Source: an uncultured Tolumonas sp.
Lineage (GTDB): Bacteria > Pseudomonadota > Gammaproteobacteria > Enterobacterales > Aeromonadaceae
Reading direction: 5' to 3'
Assembly: GCF_963556105.2 (NCBI RefSeq)
Contig: NZ_OY829944.1
Location: 1,771,501 to 1,835,500, forward strand
DNA: 64,000 bases
The notes under the pieces are model-generated. The model searched no databases and was not told the origin of the DNA. It saw only the letters and a program-made list of their open reading frames with translations. Position 1 is the first letter of the stretch, and every line of letters starts with the position of its first letter. The position numbers and the translations under genes were made by a program. This document shows positions 1 to 9,683 of this stretch, in pieces.

Positions 1-408
1 AGATTGCTTTTCCAAGTATTGAAAATATACCCCGATTGGTTTACCAATTTCACTCGCCACGATGTTAAGACTAGTGGATATTAGTTACCCAATTTTTCGT
101 TCAGCTCACTCATTTGATGTGTTTCCATTTCAGTTCGGTTGATGGTACGAGATCTACTTATTTTAGATCAGTCATAGACACTTTCTGATGTTTTGAATGC
201 CCTTGAAGGGTCTGATTTGTATTAGTGGAAAATTCAAAATGATGCAATATCGATCACATAATGAATACGTTTACACACAGACATAATCAATATAGTCAAC
301 TTCAAGCTAGAAATTTTTAATAGATAATGTAGGCTTATAATTGCAACAAAATAAGTAGTATTTAATGCTGCATTAAAAAAATTATATACATGGTACTTGG
401 AGTGAATT
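1..408. other. Upstream region of the chemotaxis gene, no complete gene
   Basis: No complete gene is seen. A short minus-strand frame ends at a TAA at 81-83 and reads back for about 30 codons (ending HQMSELNEKLGN). It has no start signal and no recognised family, and could be the tail of a lost gene. The last 150 bases before the chemotaxis gene are AT-rich and probably hold its promoter, but I cannot place -35 and -10 boxes with confidence. Confidence 0.3.
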
Positions 409-2019
409 ATGAATATTTCTCATAAATTAACTTTATTAATTACGATAGGTTTTGTGGGTTGTATTGGTATAAACATAATTAGTCTTTCACGCATAAACGT
501 TATCAATGACGGAATGCGTGGTGTTATTGACAACACACTACCAAGTTTTAATGCACTTAATGAAGCCAATATACGGTTTCTAGAAGCAAGAATAGCCATT
601 AGAAATCATGTTACAGATACTTCTGCGGATAAAAAGAAGATTGATGAACAAAAATTTTCTGAAAAAATGAAAGCCACAAATAAGTCATTTTCGGCTTATG
701 AGCAACTAATTAGCGATGAGCAAGATCGCCAGCTATTTCTCAAAGCAAAGAATGCAGCAGAATCTTATGAAAAACAGTCAGCAGTTGTTTTAGATTATTC
801 CCGACAGAATAAGACAGCAGAGGCTTTGAATGAATTAACTATTTTAGCTAAGATCGCAGACGAAGTATCCACAACTATTGCTGATGATGTGCAATATAAC
901 TATAAGCTGGCGAAAGATGTTGATACTTCCGGTAAAGATAATTATGAAGGTGCAAAGTGGATCCTTTTCTTCTCTACACTGGCTATTACGGGATTTCTGG
1001 TATTAACAGGTTGGTTTATTTATCGTCAGATCAGCCGTGGACTACATTCTGCTAATTCAACAATTGCACGCATTGAAGATACTTTAGATTTCACTTTACG
1101 TGCAGAGGTGAGTGGTAGTGATGAAATCAGCAATATGCTGAAAGCATTTAATCAGTTGATCAGTAAAATGCAGAATAACTTGCGTGAGTTACTAAGTGGG
1201 GCTGAACAAGTGTCTATCAGTGCCTCGCAGCTACAGCAATCAGCTATCAAAGTATCTGAAGGTTCAGGTTCACAAAATACATCGACCTCACACATGGCGG
1301 CTTCCGTTGAGGAAATGACCGTTAGTATTAATCATGTTGCTGATCAGGCAAAATCAACCAGCGATCAATCTAGTGAAGTAGGTCATAAGGCTGAAGCAGG
1401 ACAAGAAGTTATTTCTCATACGGTCAATAATATCCATGCAATCGCTGAAGCAGTGGATAAAGCAGCGGAAGACATCAAGCAACTAGAAGCGAAAGGGCGT
1501 GAAATTGAATCTGTCATTAATATCATTCGTGCTGTGGCAGAACAAACCAACTTGTTAGCACTGAATGCAGCAATTGAAGCAGCGCGTGCCGGTGAGCAAG
1601 GGCGTGGATTTGCTGTTGTTGCTGATGAGGTTCGCACACTGGCGGCAAGAACAGCAACCTCGACCAAAGAAATCGGCGATATCATCACCTCGATCCAGAA
1701 TGTATCTGCTTCTGCGGTGAAACGCATGCAAGAAGCGACAGAAAAAGTAGTTCAAGGCGTTGAAGGCGCGAGTCAGGCTAATGACACCATGGAAGAAATA
1801 TGTCGTGTAGCAGCCGAAAGTGTCTCATTGGTTGCGGATATCTCGCATGCTATTCGTGAACAAGGCGCTGCCACTAATTCCATTGCTCAACAAGTAGAAA
1901 ATGTTGCTCAAATGGTGGATGAAAACACACAGGCTGCCAATGAAACAGCTGATTTAGCGAATGAGTTAACTGAAATTTCTGACAATATGAAAAAGGTGGT
2001 TAACGCGTATAGATTGTAG
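409..2019 (+). CDS. Methyl-accepting chemotaxis protein
   Basis: This is a transmembrane chemoreceptor that passes ligand binding to CheW/CheA. A first membrane helix lies at about residues 6-28, followed by a periplasmic four-helix-bundle-type domain of about 155 residues (4HB_MCP-like). A second membrane helix is at about 184-206, then HAMP, then the methyl-accepting domain. The hairpin tip is clear at residues 378-412 ([18 protein letters not shown] and [15 protein letters not shown]). At 536 aa it has normal length. It ends in [10 protein letters not shown] without an NWETF-like tether for CheR/CheB. The ATG follows a GGAG at 399-402. It stands alone and no other chemotaxis gene is nearby. 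The ligand cannot be read from the sequence. Confidence 0.93.
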   Translation: MNISHKLTLLITIGFVGCIGINIISLSRINVINDGMRGVIDNTLPSFNALNEANIRFLEARIAIRNHVTDTSADKKKIDEQKFSEKMKATNKSFSAYEQLISDEQDRQLFLKAKNAAESYEKQSAVVLDYSRQNKTAEALNELTILAKIADEVSTTIADDVQYNYKLAKDVDTSGKDNYEGAKWILFFSTLAITGFLVLTGWFIYRQISRGLHSANSTIARIEDTLDFTLRAEVSGSDEISNMLKAFNQLISKMQNNLRELLSGAEQVSISASQLQQSAIKVSEGSGSQNTSTSHMAASVEEMTVSINHVADQAKSTSDQSSEVGHKAEAGQEVISHTVNNIHAIAEAVDKAAEDIKQLEAKGREIESVINIIRAVAEQTNLLALNAAIEAARAGEQGRGFAVVADEVRTLAARTATSTKEIGDIITSIQNVSASAVKRMQEATEKVVQGVEGASQANDTMEEICRVAAESVSLVADISHAIREQGAATNSIAQQVENVAQMVDENTQAANETADLANELTEISDNMKKVVNAYRL

Positions 2020-2030
2020 TTATCTTTTGT

Positions 2031-2138
2031 TTATCGAGGTTTGGAGCTGGCGTTGATTTGCTGGACAGATAAGCTAGCCTCAAGCCGGAGTCGCAGAATT
2101 TCACGGATTTTACGTATTGCAATTTTCTTGGCATACAT
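2031..2138 (-). pseudogene. IS21-family istA remnant (N-terminal 35 codons)
   Basis: On the minus strand an ATG at 2138 after a GGAGAGG site opens a frame reading MYAKKIAIRKIREILRL, then RLEASLSVQQINASSK, then a stop. This matches the N-terminal helix-turn-helix start of IS21-family IstA transposases (MxxxxIxxRKIREVLRL...LSxRQIA). Homology stops after about 33 residues, so nearly all of istA and all of istB are missing. It is a dead remnant lying between the chemotaxis gene and the intron remnant. The assignment rests on motif recall, not a search. Confidence 0.6.
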
Positions 2139-2261
2139 AGCCTCTCCCGGAGAAAAAGGGAATGGTTGTCAAGATTAAGAAAATCAATGCGTTGAAAAGG
2201 CTTCTGTGTAATGAGAACAGTGATTCTGGCATGATGAACACTGAGGCAAAAGCGGATAAAA

Positions 2262-3035
2262 ATTTTCATCATCTCCCCAACGCTGATGTTACTGACACTG
2301 GCTGGTTTAGAAAAACTGGTCAAGTCGATAGCGCGTAAAACTGGCGATAAGCTCCACTTTATCGGATACGCAGATGATTTTGTGATCACAGGAATTTTGC
2401 AAGAAGTCCTGCTGAACGAAGTCAAACCGCAGCTCATTGGTTTTCTACAAGAAAGGGGCTTAACACTTTCTGAAGAGAAAACGCATATCACCCACATTAA
2501 TGATAGTTTTGATTTTCTGGGGTTCAATCTCAGAAAGTACAAGGGCAAACTGCTGATCAAACCCAGCAAGAGCAATGTACTGTCATTCTTGAGCAATTTG
2601 AGCGAACTCATCAGAAAACACGCAACTACGTCAGTAAACGATCTGATTCAAATATTGAATTCGAAGCTGAGAGGTTGGGCGAATTATTATCGTCATTGTG
2701 TGGCAAAGCGAATTTTCGGTTATGTAGTCCATCAACTTTTCTGGTTGTTATGGCTATGGGCGGTAAGACATCACCCAACGAAAAACAAAGACTGGGTACG
2801 TCGAAAATACTACATGAACAGCAGAGGTGAATGGCAATTTCACGGTTGGCAGAAAATCGCCAATATGAATTGTCACTTTAATCTGGTTCAGAGAGCTTAA
2901 ACGTCGATAAAAAGGCATGTGAAAATCAGGAGTGCAGCAACGCCATTCAATCCTCAGTACCAATCTTATTTGGTCGAGAGGAAACTGAAAAAGGAAAGCA
3001 GAAACACTTGGTTTGATCCTGTTTTGGCTGCTTAA
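2262..3035 (+). pseudogene. Group II intron reverse transcriptase/maturase, 5'-truncated with in-frame stop
   Basis: Recognisable homology starts at IISPTLMLLTLAGLEK (about 2267), the block just before the catalytic motif. The N-terminal half of the reverse transcriptase is absent. The catalytic YADD is present in GYADDFVITG. The thumb and maturase domain X follow (LRGWANYYRHCVAKR). Translation would stop at TAA 2898-2900, but the same frame continues for 44 codons to 3033-3035. That extension matches the usual C-terminus of chloroplast-like intron proteins (HVKIRSAATPFNP). The stop is therefore a nonsense mutation, not the natural end. No functional protein is expected. The 5' intron domains are also missing, so the element cannot splice by itself. 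Confidence 0.88.
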
Positions 3036-3076
3036 GAGAAATTGCAGGGTAACGTAATATACCTTAGCGGAGGCTT

Positions 3077-3151
3077 GAGCCGTATATAGTGAAAGTTGCA
3101 CGTACGGTTCTTAGGAGGGCGGCACTTGGTAGCAGGTGTCGCCTATCCGAC
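3077..3151 (+). ncRNA. Group II intron domains V and VI and 3' end
   Basis: Domain V is at 3077-3110: GAGCCGTATATAGTGAAAG followed by TTGCACGTACGGTTC. It is the usual 34-nt hairpin with the GAAA tetraloop of the CL/B-type class. Domain VI follows, with a ten-pair stem GGCGGCACTT/AGGTGTCGCC and an unpaired A at 3145, six bases before the proposed end. That A is the expected branch point, and the intron would end in GAC at 3151. These ribozyme parts look intact even though the protein and the 5' part are not. Confidence 0.85.
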
Positions 3152-3632
3152 ATTGGCGCGTTAGTTCAGAACTAACGCCTTCCTACCCCCAAATGTCTTT
3201 CATTAATATCTAAGGAGAACATTCACAAACTGACTGTTAACCCAATTTTAGAAATCAGCAGAAATCACGATTTCACATTTGGATTCTAAAAGCCCTATTC
3301 GCTATTAATGATATGGGTTAACGCTTCCGTGACGCATCCCTTTGAAAGAGAGTTTTAGCAATTACCACAGTGATAAATTTAACTTCAATTAGCTCTTTTC
3401 TGTTCAATATACGTGATCATGGTCTTGATTGTTTGTGCGTTTTTATAAATTTATATATTTATATGAAAACAGATTTGTGCGTTTCCACCTTTTTTTTAAA
3501 GTCATAAATTAATACAATTTATTTTGTTCGGAATGGCATTGCTTATCATATTTAATCACCCCAACATGAAAGTAGGATAGTCATTGCCATTCCACATAAC
3601 TAAACATCAACAATTAATAAGGGAATTTGATT
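3152..3632 (+). promoter_or_regulatory. Leader of the glycerate operon with nested inverted repeats
   Basis: No gene is seen here. The intron 3' exon begins with a 10-bp palindromic hairpin (GCGTTAGTTC, A, GAACTAACGC; 3158-3178) that lacks a T-run. Farther on there are three nested inverted repeats: GTTAACCCA 3236-3244 with TGGGTTAAC 3314-3322, TTTTAGAA 3246-3253 with TTCTAAAA 3284-3291, and GAAATC-AC-GATTTC 3261-3274. The remainder to the permease is AT-rich and should contain its promoter and perhaps the regulator's site, but no certain boxes were identified. Confidence 0.5.
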
Positions 3633-4940
3633 ATGCCTGCTATCGCTCCATTAGCTTGGTACGGCGCATTGTTCGGATTATTTCTGGCAATAGTTCTGAT
3701 ACTGAAAAAATTTAACCCAGTTTATTCCTTATTCTTTGGCGCAATTTGTGGTGCAATAATTGGTGGTGCTGATCTACCTCAAATCGTAACAATGCTTACG
3801 ACTGGAACTCAAAGTGTTATGGGTACGGTAATTCGTGTTCTCGCAGCAGGTATTTTAGCTGGTGTAATGATGGAATCAGGTGCAGCAGAAACGATTGCAG
3901 ATACAATAGTTAAAAAATTTGGTGAAAGTAAAGCAATAATTGCATTGGCTTTAGCCACCATGATTATAACCTCTATAGGGGTTTTTATTCCAGTAGCAGT
4001 TCTAATTGTTGCACCAATTGCATTGTCTGTTGGCAATAAAATTGGTGTATCAAAAATTGGACTATTACTTGCGTTGTCTGGTGGTGGAAAAGCAGGAAAT
4101 ATTATTTCTCCTAACCCAAATGCAATTGCGGCAGCTAATGGCTTTCACATTAGTTTAAGTGATGTAATGATTGCCGGTTATTCAGCGGCAGCAGTTGGAT
4201 TAATTGTTACAATAATAATTGCTAGCATTATTAAGCATAAAGGAGTTCAAGTCACTGATCACGAAGTCGCTCAGCTTGGATCTCATGAAGTAAAAAAAGA
4301 ATTGCCACCATTAAATAAAGCGATTATAGCTCCTATAGTTGCAATTACTTTACTAATGGTTAACCCGATTGGCTCAATTCTTCATATTCCTGAATTAGCA
4401 AAAATGAAATTGGATGCAATGTATGTACTGCCACTGGCAGGAATCATTGGGCTGTTTGCTATGGGAATGAAAAATAAAATTGTTGCTTATTCATCAATTG
4501 GTTTAGACCGTATGACTCCAACAGTTTTGATATTAATTGGAGCAGGAGCCATTGCCGGATTAATTGCTGCATCAGATTTATCAGCACAGGTTGTTCATAT
4601 CATAGAAGTAGCCGGAATTTCAGGTACTTTCTTGGCTCCAATCTCAGGAATATTAATGGCTGGTGCAACAGCATCGACATCAACAGGTGTTATTCTTGCT
4701 ACTGGCACATTCGGTAATGCGATTTCTCATGTTGGTATTTCATCGGTTGCGGCGGCGGTTATGGTGCATACAGGCGCAACTGTAATTGATGCTTTACCTC
4801 ACGGGACTTATTTTCATGTAACAGCAAATAGTATGAATATGTCAATTAAGCAACGTATGTCTATATTCCCATATGAAGTAATAGTCGGTGGCTCAATGAC
4901 TCTTTTAGCAACAATTCTATATGGTTTTATTCTTAAGTAA
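3633..4940 (+). CDS. GntP-family permease, probable glycerate transporter
   Basis: This is an inner-membrane proton-coupled carrier of the GntP family (gluconate, D-serine, glycerate and similar hydroxy acids). The 435-aa chain is almost entirely hydrophobic, with about 12-14 membrane segments. The family hallmark SGGGKAGNIISPNPNAIAAA sits near residue 155, and a second glycine/threonine-rich stretch near residue 350 (AGATASTSTGVILATG). The start at ATG 3633 is preferred over an upstream TTG because AAGGGA lies 8 bases before it. It is the first gene of a tight operon with glycerate kinase 17 bases downstream, so glycerate is the likely substrate; that is inference from context. Confidence 0.88.
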   Translation: MPAIAPLAWYGALFGLFLAIVLILKKFNPVYSLFFGAICGAIIGGADLPQIVTMLTTGTQSVMGTVIRVLAAGILAGVMMESGAAETIADTIVKKFGESKAIIALALATMIITSIGVFIPVAVLIVAPIALSVGNKIGVSKIGLLLALSGGGKAGNIISPNPNAIAAANGFHISLSDVMIAGYSAAAVGLIVTIIIASIIKHKGVQVTDHEVAQLGSHEVKKELPPLNKAIIAPIVAITLLMVNPIGSILHIPELAKMKLDAMYVLPLAGIIGLFAMGMKNKIVAYSSIGLDRMTPTVLILIGAGAIAGLIAASDLSAQVVHIIEVAGISGTFLAPISGILMAGATASTSTGVILATGTFGNAISHVGISSVAAAVMVHTGATVIDALPHGTYFHVTANSMNMSIKQRMSIFPYEVIVGGSMTLLATILYGFILK

Positions 4941-4957
4941 TATTAGGTTTTCTAATC

Positions 4958-6106
4958 ATGAAATCAAAAAAAACATTTGTTCTTGCTCCTGACTCTTTTA
5001 AAGAAAGTATGACAGCAAAAGAAGTATGCTTAGCTATGGAATCTGGTCTTAAAAAGATTTTCCCTGATGCGAATTATATTCATGTGCCTATGGCTGACGG
5101 TGGAGAGGGTACTGTTCAATCTTTAGTCGATGCTACTAATGGAAGCATTAGGTCAATTACAGTTACAGGACCATTAGGTAAACCTGTCGAAGCTAGTTAC
5201 GGAATTATGGGGTGTGGACAAATTGGTGTTATTGAAATGGCTGCTGCTAGTGGTATTCATTTTGTTAATGCTGAAACAAAAAACCCGCTGAAAACGACAA
5301 CTTATGGAACAGGCCAATTAATTAAAGATTGTTTAGATCAAGGTATTAAAAAAATCATTCTAGGCATCGGAGGTAGTGCCACAAATGATGGTGGTGCTGG
5401 TATGGCAATGGCCTTGGGGGTTAAGTTTTATGATAAGAGCGGTTCTGAAATTGGTTTTGGTGGTGGTGAGCTAAATAAGATAAACGCCATCGACATGTCA
5501 TGTTTTGATAACAGATTAAATGAAGTTGAATTGATTGTTGCGTGTGACGTAACTAATCCTCTGTGTGGTGAACATGGTGCATCAGCTGTGTTTGGTCCAC
5601 AGAAAGGTGCTACACCAGAAATGGTAGAGGCGTTAGATAGAAATCTGTCTCATTATGCAAACATCATTAATAATCAATTATCTCGTAATGTTGCAGATAT
5701 TCCTGGTGCAGGAGCAGCTGGCGGTATGGGGGCTGGATTGATGGCATTCACTAAATGTCAGTTAAAACGAGGTATTGATATCGTTGTTGAATATACTGGA
5801 TTAAGAGAGAAACTAGCTAATGCAGATCTCTGTTTTACTGGTGAGGGACGTATTGATTTCCAAACTAAATTTGGTAAGACTCCATTTGGAGTTGCTCAAG
5901 TAGCCAAAGAGAAAAATATTCCAGTCATTGCAGTTTCTGGTTGTATCGGTGCCGGAGTTGATATTTTACATGATGAAGGTATAGATGCCATTTTTGGAAT
6001 TATTCCAAACGCTAGCTCTATTGATGCGTTGTTAAAAAATGGAGCCATAAACATGGAGCGTGCGTGTGAAAATATTGGGCGATTATTAAAAGTTGCAATG
6101 GTTTAA
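4958..6106 (+). CDS. garK: Glycerate 2-kinase (GarK/GlxK type)
   Basis: The enzyme phosphorylates D-glycerate to 2-phosphoglycerate with ATP and acts in the cytoplasm. The 382-aa length is normal for the family. Conserved blocks are visible in order: [14 protein letters not shown] at the N-terminus, MADGGEGT, then [15 protein letters not shown], then [16 protein letters not shown] with FGPQKGA, and [16 protein letters not shown], ending with [14 protein letters not shown]. Similarity to E. coli GarK runs through the full length, though GlxK is equally close by eye. It lies between a GntP permease and a pyruvate kinase with short gaps, so it is co-transcribed with them. Confidence 0.95.
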   Translation: MKSKKTFVLAPDSFKESMTAKEVCLAMESGLKKIFPDANYIHVPMADGGEGTVQSLVDATNGSIRSITVTGPLGKPVEASYGIMGCGQIGVIEMAAASGIHFVNAETKNPLKTTTYGTGQLIKDCLDQGIKKIILGIGGSATNDGGAGMAMALGVKFYDKSGSEIGFGGGELNKINAIDMSCFDNRLNEVELIVACDVTNPLCGEHGASAVFGPQKGATPEMVEALDRNLSHYANIINNQLSRNVADIPGAGAAGGMGAGLMAFTKCQLKRGIDIVVEYTGLREKLANADLCFTGEGRIDFQTKFGKTPFGVAQVAKEKNIPVIAVSGCIGAGVDILHDEGIDAIFGIIPNASSIDALLKNGAINMERACENIGRLLKVAMV

Positions 6107-6116
6107 GGTGGTATGT

Positions 6117-7550
6117 ATGAATTCATTAAGACGTACAAAAATTGTTGCAACGTTAGGTCCCGCGACAGATTCCATTTCTACCTTAGAAAGAGTTATTTCA
6201 GCTGGTGCTAATGTTCTAAGGTTTAACTTTTCGCATGGTACGGCAGAGGAACATGTTAATAGAGCTGAAATTGTTCGTAATATTGCGCGAGACAATAATA
6301 AATATGTTGCTATATTAGGTGATCTTCAAGGTCCTAAAATTAGAATTTCAACCTTTAAAGAGGGAAAGGAGTTCTTAAATGTAGGCGAGAAATTTATTCT
6401 TGATACTGATTTACCCAAGGGAATGGGAGATAAGAGTAGAGTCGGTGTTGATTATAAAGATCTTATTAATGATATTAATTCTGATGATATTTTGTTAATT
6501 GATGATGGTAGAATCAGACTCAAAGTTTTAGAGATAAACTCACATGAGATTATTACTAATGTATTGGTCGGTGGAGCCATATCAAATAATAAAGGTATTA
6601 ATAAGTTAGGCGGTGGCTTATCTGCTGATGCTTTAACTGAAAAAGATAAGAATGATATTCTAACAGCAGCAAAAATGAATGTGGATTATTTGGCTGTTTC
6701 ATTTCCTCGATCAGCTAATGATTTAAATCTTGCTCGTTCATTGATTAACGCCGCTGGTTGTAATGCAAAAATTGTTGCAAAGGTTGAACGAGCTGAAGTA
6801 GTCGCAACTGATGAGGCTATCGATGACATCATTATGGCTTCAGATGTGATAATGGTTGCTAGAGGCGATTTAGGTGTTGAAATTGGCGACTATGAACTTG
6901 CTGGTGTTCAAAAAAAATTAATTAAGCGTGCAAGGCAACTCAATAAAGTTGTTATAACTGCAACACAGATGATGGAGTCAATGATAAATAACTCCATGCC
7001 AACCAGAGCTGAAGTATTAGACGTAGCAAATGCTGTTTTAGATGGCACCGATGCGGTCATGCTATCGGCTGAAACAGCAGCAGGAAATTTTCCAATTGCA
7101 ACTGTTTCAACCATGAATGACGTTTGTCAGGGTGCAGAGAAAATTCCTAGCATAAATGTCTCACAGCACCGATTGAATCGAACATTCGACACAATTGAAG
7201 AGGCAACAGCTTTGTCTGCAATGTATACGGCAAACCATCTGGACGGGGTCAAAGGCGTTATTGCTTTGACTGAGACGGGTTTAACACCATTATTGATGTC
7301 TCGAATCAGCTCTGGTTTGCCTATTTACGCTTTGTCAAATAACGAAAAAACGTTATCACAAGTCTCATTGTACCGTGGAGTAATTCCAGTGATGTTTAAT
7401 GATGATTATTCTGATTTCGAGGTAAAAGCTGTTCGATTACTGATCTCAAAAGGCTATTTGAATGCAGGAGATAAAGCTGTGATTACACACAGTGGAAGAG
7501 GATTTGATTGCGGCTCATCAAATTTATGTCGTATTATCACTGTTAATTAA
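6117..7550 (+). CDS. pykA: Pyruvate kinase, PykA type
   Basis: The enzyme converts phosphoenolpyruvate and ADP to pyruvate and ATP. The 477-aa chain follows E. coli PykA (480 aa) throughout: [37 protein letters not shown], then the K/E active-site region [33 protein letters not shown] with [20 protein letters not shown], and MLSAETAAG. The start at ATG 6117 follows AAGGTGG; an in-frame TTG at 6093 would run back over the kinase stop. Being tied to glycerate uptake, it probably is not the only pyruvate kinase of the cell. It would finish the path from 2-phosphoglycerate after the housekeeping enolase. Confidence 0.95.
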   Translation: MNSLRRTKIVATLGPATDSISTLERVISAGANVLRFNFSHGTAEEHVNRAEIVRNIARDNNKYVAILGDLQGPKIRISTFKEGKEFLNVGEKFILDTDLPKGMGDKSRVGVDYKDLINDINSDDILLIDDGRIRLKVLEINSHEIITNVLVGGAISNNKGINKLGGGLSADALTEKDKNDILTAAKMNVDYLAVSFPRSANDLNLARSLINAAGCNAKIVAKVERAEVVATDEAIDDIIMASDVIMVARGDLGVEIGDYELAGVQKKLIKRARQLNKVVITATQMMESMINNSMPTRAEVLDVANAVLDGTDAVMLSAETAAGNFPIATVSTMNDVCQGAEKIPSINVSQHRLNRTFDTIEEATALSAMYTANHLDGVKGVIALTETGLTPLLMSRISSGLPIYALSNNEKTLSQVSLYRGVIPVMFNDDYSDFEVKAVRLLISKGYLNAGDKAVITHSGRGFDCGSSNLCRIITVN

Positions 7551-7580
7551 GATAATTCCGTATTATAAACGGTACTATTA

Positions 7581-7609
7581 AAGTTTGGTCGAAAGACCAA
7601 GCTTTTTTT
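7581..7609 (+). terminator. Intrinsic terminator after the glycerate operon
   Basis: A stem TTTGGTC/GACCAAG with a GAAA loop is followed directly by seven T residues. It lies between pykA and the regulator gene, so the regulator is either made by readthrough or from its own promoter within the short gap. Confidence 0.85.
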
Positions 7610-7625
7610 GATTATAAGAGGTTAT

Positions 7626-8777
7626 ATGTCTACATTTTTAGATTCGCATTTAGCCAGAATGATTGTTGAAAAGACAATGAGTGTTATTGACTTTAACGTA
7701 AACATTATGGATGAATTTGGAATCATAATATGGAGCGGTGATCTCGAACGCATTGGCCAAAGACATGAAGGTGCTTTACTCGTTTTGTCGCAACAACGCA
7801 TAGTTAATATTGACGAAAATTCATTGAAAACATTAAAAGGGGTAAAGCCTGGAGTTAACATCCCATTGTGGGTTGGAAATGAAATTGTTGGAGTGCTTGG
7901 TTTAACTGGCAATCCAGAACAACTACATCACTATGGCGCTCTTGTTGCCAAGATTGCTGAAATGATTATTGAGCAAGCAAGAATGCAGCAATCTTTTGAG
8001 CAAAACTCTCGTTTACGTGAAGAGTTAGCATTAAGTTTAATTAGAAATAGAACTTATTCTAATAACATCGTTGATTTATCCAATACATTAGATATTGATT
8101 TAAAAAAACATCGTCTGGTTATAATCGGAGAGGTTAGCAGTGGACAGCTTGGTGTTACAACTGCTATCTCTGAACTTAAAGCGCTTCTAAATCATGTCGA
8201 AGATTTGACTGAAGATGATTTGATTGCTATCGTTTCATTAACTGAAATTGTGATACTTAAATCAATTAAATATACTGATAGCAAAAAAGAGTTTTACTCA
8301 TTAAAAAACAAATACATTAATCTTGCCAAGCGAATAAATGAATCATTAAATATTAAAATTAATTTTGCCATTGGTAATTATATTGACGGCGATGGAGGAA
8401 TATATGAATCTTATCAAACTGCGAAATCAACACTAAAAGTTGGGAAAAGAAGATTATCTGAAGACGGTTGCTTTAGTTATTTTGATTTGGAGTTTCCTGT
8501 ATTGGTTGATGCTTTAGGGGGGGGGTGGCAGGGAATGCGACTCCTTGAACCGATACAGAAAATAAAAGAAAAAGATACTAATGGTACTCTCTACAAAACT
8601 CTGATTTATTGGTTCAATAACAACACATCACCAACAATTACCTCAGAAAAACTGTATATTCATCGTAATACATTAGAGTATAGACTGAAAAGAGTTTCAG
8701 AATTAACCAATTTAGATTTAAGTAACTTTGAAGACAAATTAATGCTTTATATTTCTTTTCAGCTTGATGTTGGTTGA
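7626..8777 (+). CDS. cdaR: CdaR-type sugar diacid/glycerate regulator
   Basis: This is a transcription activator of the CdaR/PucR family, which in E. coli responds to glycerate, galactarate and glucarate. The N-terminal diacid-recognition domain covers about residues 1-135 (LARMIVEKTMSVIDFNVNIM, then GIIIWSGDLERIGQRHEGA). A GGDEF-like middle region follows. The C-terminal PucR-type helix-turn-helix holds SEKLYIHRNTLEYRLKRVSEL near residue 345. Length is 383 aa. The ATG at 7626 is chosen because AAGAGG lies 6 bases before it. The position directly after the kinase genes suggests that it controls them. Confidence 0.9.
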   Translation: MSTFLDSHLARMIVEKTMSVIDFNVNIMDEFGIIIWSGDLERIGQRHEGALLVLSQQRIVNIDENSLKTLKGVKPGVNIPLWVGNEIVGVLGLTGNPEQLHHYGALVAKIAEMIIEQARMQQSFEQNSRLREELALSLIRNRTYSNNIVDLSNTLDIDLKKHRLVIIGEVSSGQLGVTTAISELKALLNHVEDLTEDDLIAIVSLTEIVILKSIKYTDSKKEFYSLKNKYINLAKRINESLNIKINFAIGNYIDGDGGIYESYQTAKSTLKVGKRRLSEDGCFSYFDLEFPVLVDALGGGWQGMRLLEPIQKIKEKDTNGTLYKTLIYWFNNNTSPTITSEKLYIHRNTLEYRLKRVSELTNLDLSNFEDKLMLYISFQLDVG

Positions 8778-8899
8778 TTTTTAAAGAGTGTAGAAAATGT
8801 AAAAGGGCATTTTTAATAACATGCTTGAATTAAACGAATTGATTGGAACAATCTGCCTCCACATTTAAATCACGATTATTGCTTATTATTCGACAAACT

Positions 8900-9457
8900 A
8901 TGTACCGATTTAATGATGAAAGTCGCTATATTGACGCTGAATAATTTACGACTACCCAAGACGATATTAGTGCGTTAAGCGATATCGTAGATAAACGGGA
9001 TGCAGAATTTTATATCCTCGCCCAAAAGCAAGGGCCTGAACCATTCTCATTGCGTGGTGTGAAGTATCGTCTAGAGGCCATGAAAAATGCGATTGATACG
9101 ACAGGATACAAGATTAAATACAACGATTTAGAACTAAAAAGCATGGCAGAATCCGGATCTGTTTCTAACGAATGCTATCAGCTTCGATTCATGGAGAGCA
9201 AGTTTCTTCGAAAAAGTGATACCGGAGAGTCTGGTATGTTATGGGTTGGAATGTCAGAACAAACAGGGGAAGGCGCGAAGTACTGGACAACGACATTCAA
9301 TCAAATCGAAGATGCAGATACAGACCTGAAACTTATCGCTGGTAAGTTCGGCCTCGAGTTAAATAAGGGAGCGGATTATGCGTTAATTACAGTCGATGTG
9401 AAAAAGCCTCCGCACTTACTCACATTGATTGTGTCTCGGCAACTTTCAAAAATGTAG
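8900..9457 (+). pseudogene. Hypothetical protein gene with an early in-frame stop
   Basis: The clearest open stretch runs from about 8945 to 9457. The same frame opens earlier at ATG 8900 (MYRFNDESRYIDAE) and is cut by TAA 8942-8944 at codon 15, after which it reads on as FTTTQDDISALSDIVDKRDA. The usable part has no good start codon, so a nonsense mutation is the simplest reading. I do not recognise the family. It is a soluble, charged protein of about 185 codons. A later GTG or TTG start giving a shorter live protein is possible. Confidence 0.45.
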
Positions 9458-9633
9458 GAGATTTTGCAATTCGAGAATTTTCTAAATTTTTCAATTATAG
9501 ATAGAAATTGGAGAGTTGAGATGTTTGATAAAAACGAAGAATTTGGACTTCTCTGTTGGTTGTAACAGCCTACTTAATTCTAATATTTTGAATATAGTGA
9601 CGTTGGAAAAATAAATCCTGTGAAACATGTTTT

Positions 9634-9661
9634 GCCCTGTGCCGACAGGGCTTTCTTTTTT
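9634..9661 (+). terminator. Intrinsic terminator at the end of duplicated unit, copy 1
   Basis: Stem GCCCTGT/ACAGGGC, loop GCCG, then TTTCTTTTTT. It acts on plus-strand transcripts. Compared with copy 2 (40436-40461), the fifth base pair is T-A instead of A-T, a compensatory change. Confidence 0.88.
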
Positions 9662-9683
9662 CAATCAACATATTGTTTAGCAA

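Noticed and set aside
2000-2611. Long minus-strand frame across the intron remnant
   Set aside because: It is the shadow of the reverse transcriptase; the true minus-strand signal is the short IstA start in another frame.
3158-3178. Integron attC site at the intron 3' exon
   Set aside because: The palindrome GCGTTAGTTC/GAACTAACGC resembles attC arms only superficially; no integron cassettes or integrase nearby, and the intron class does not fit attC-targeting introns.
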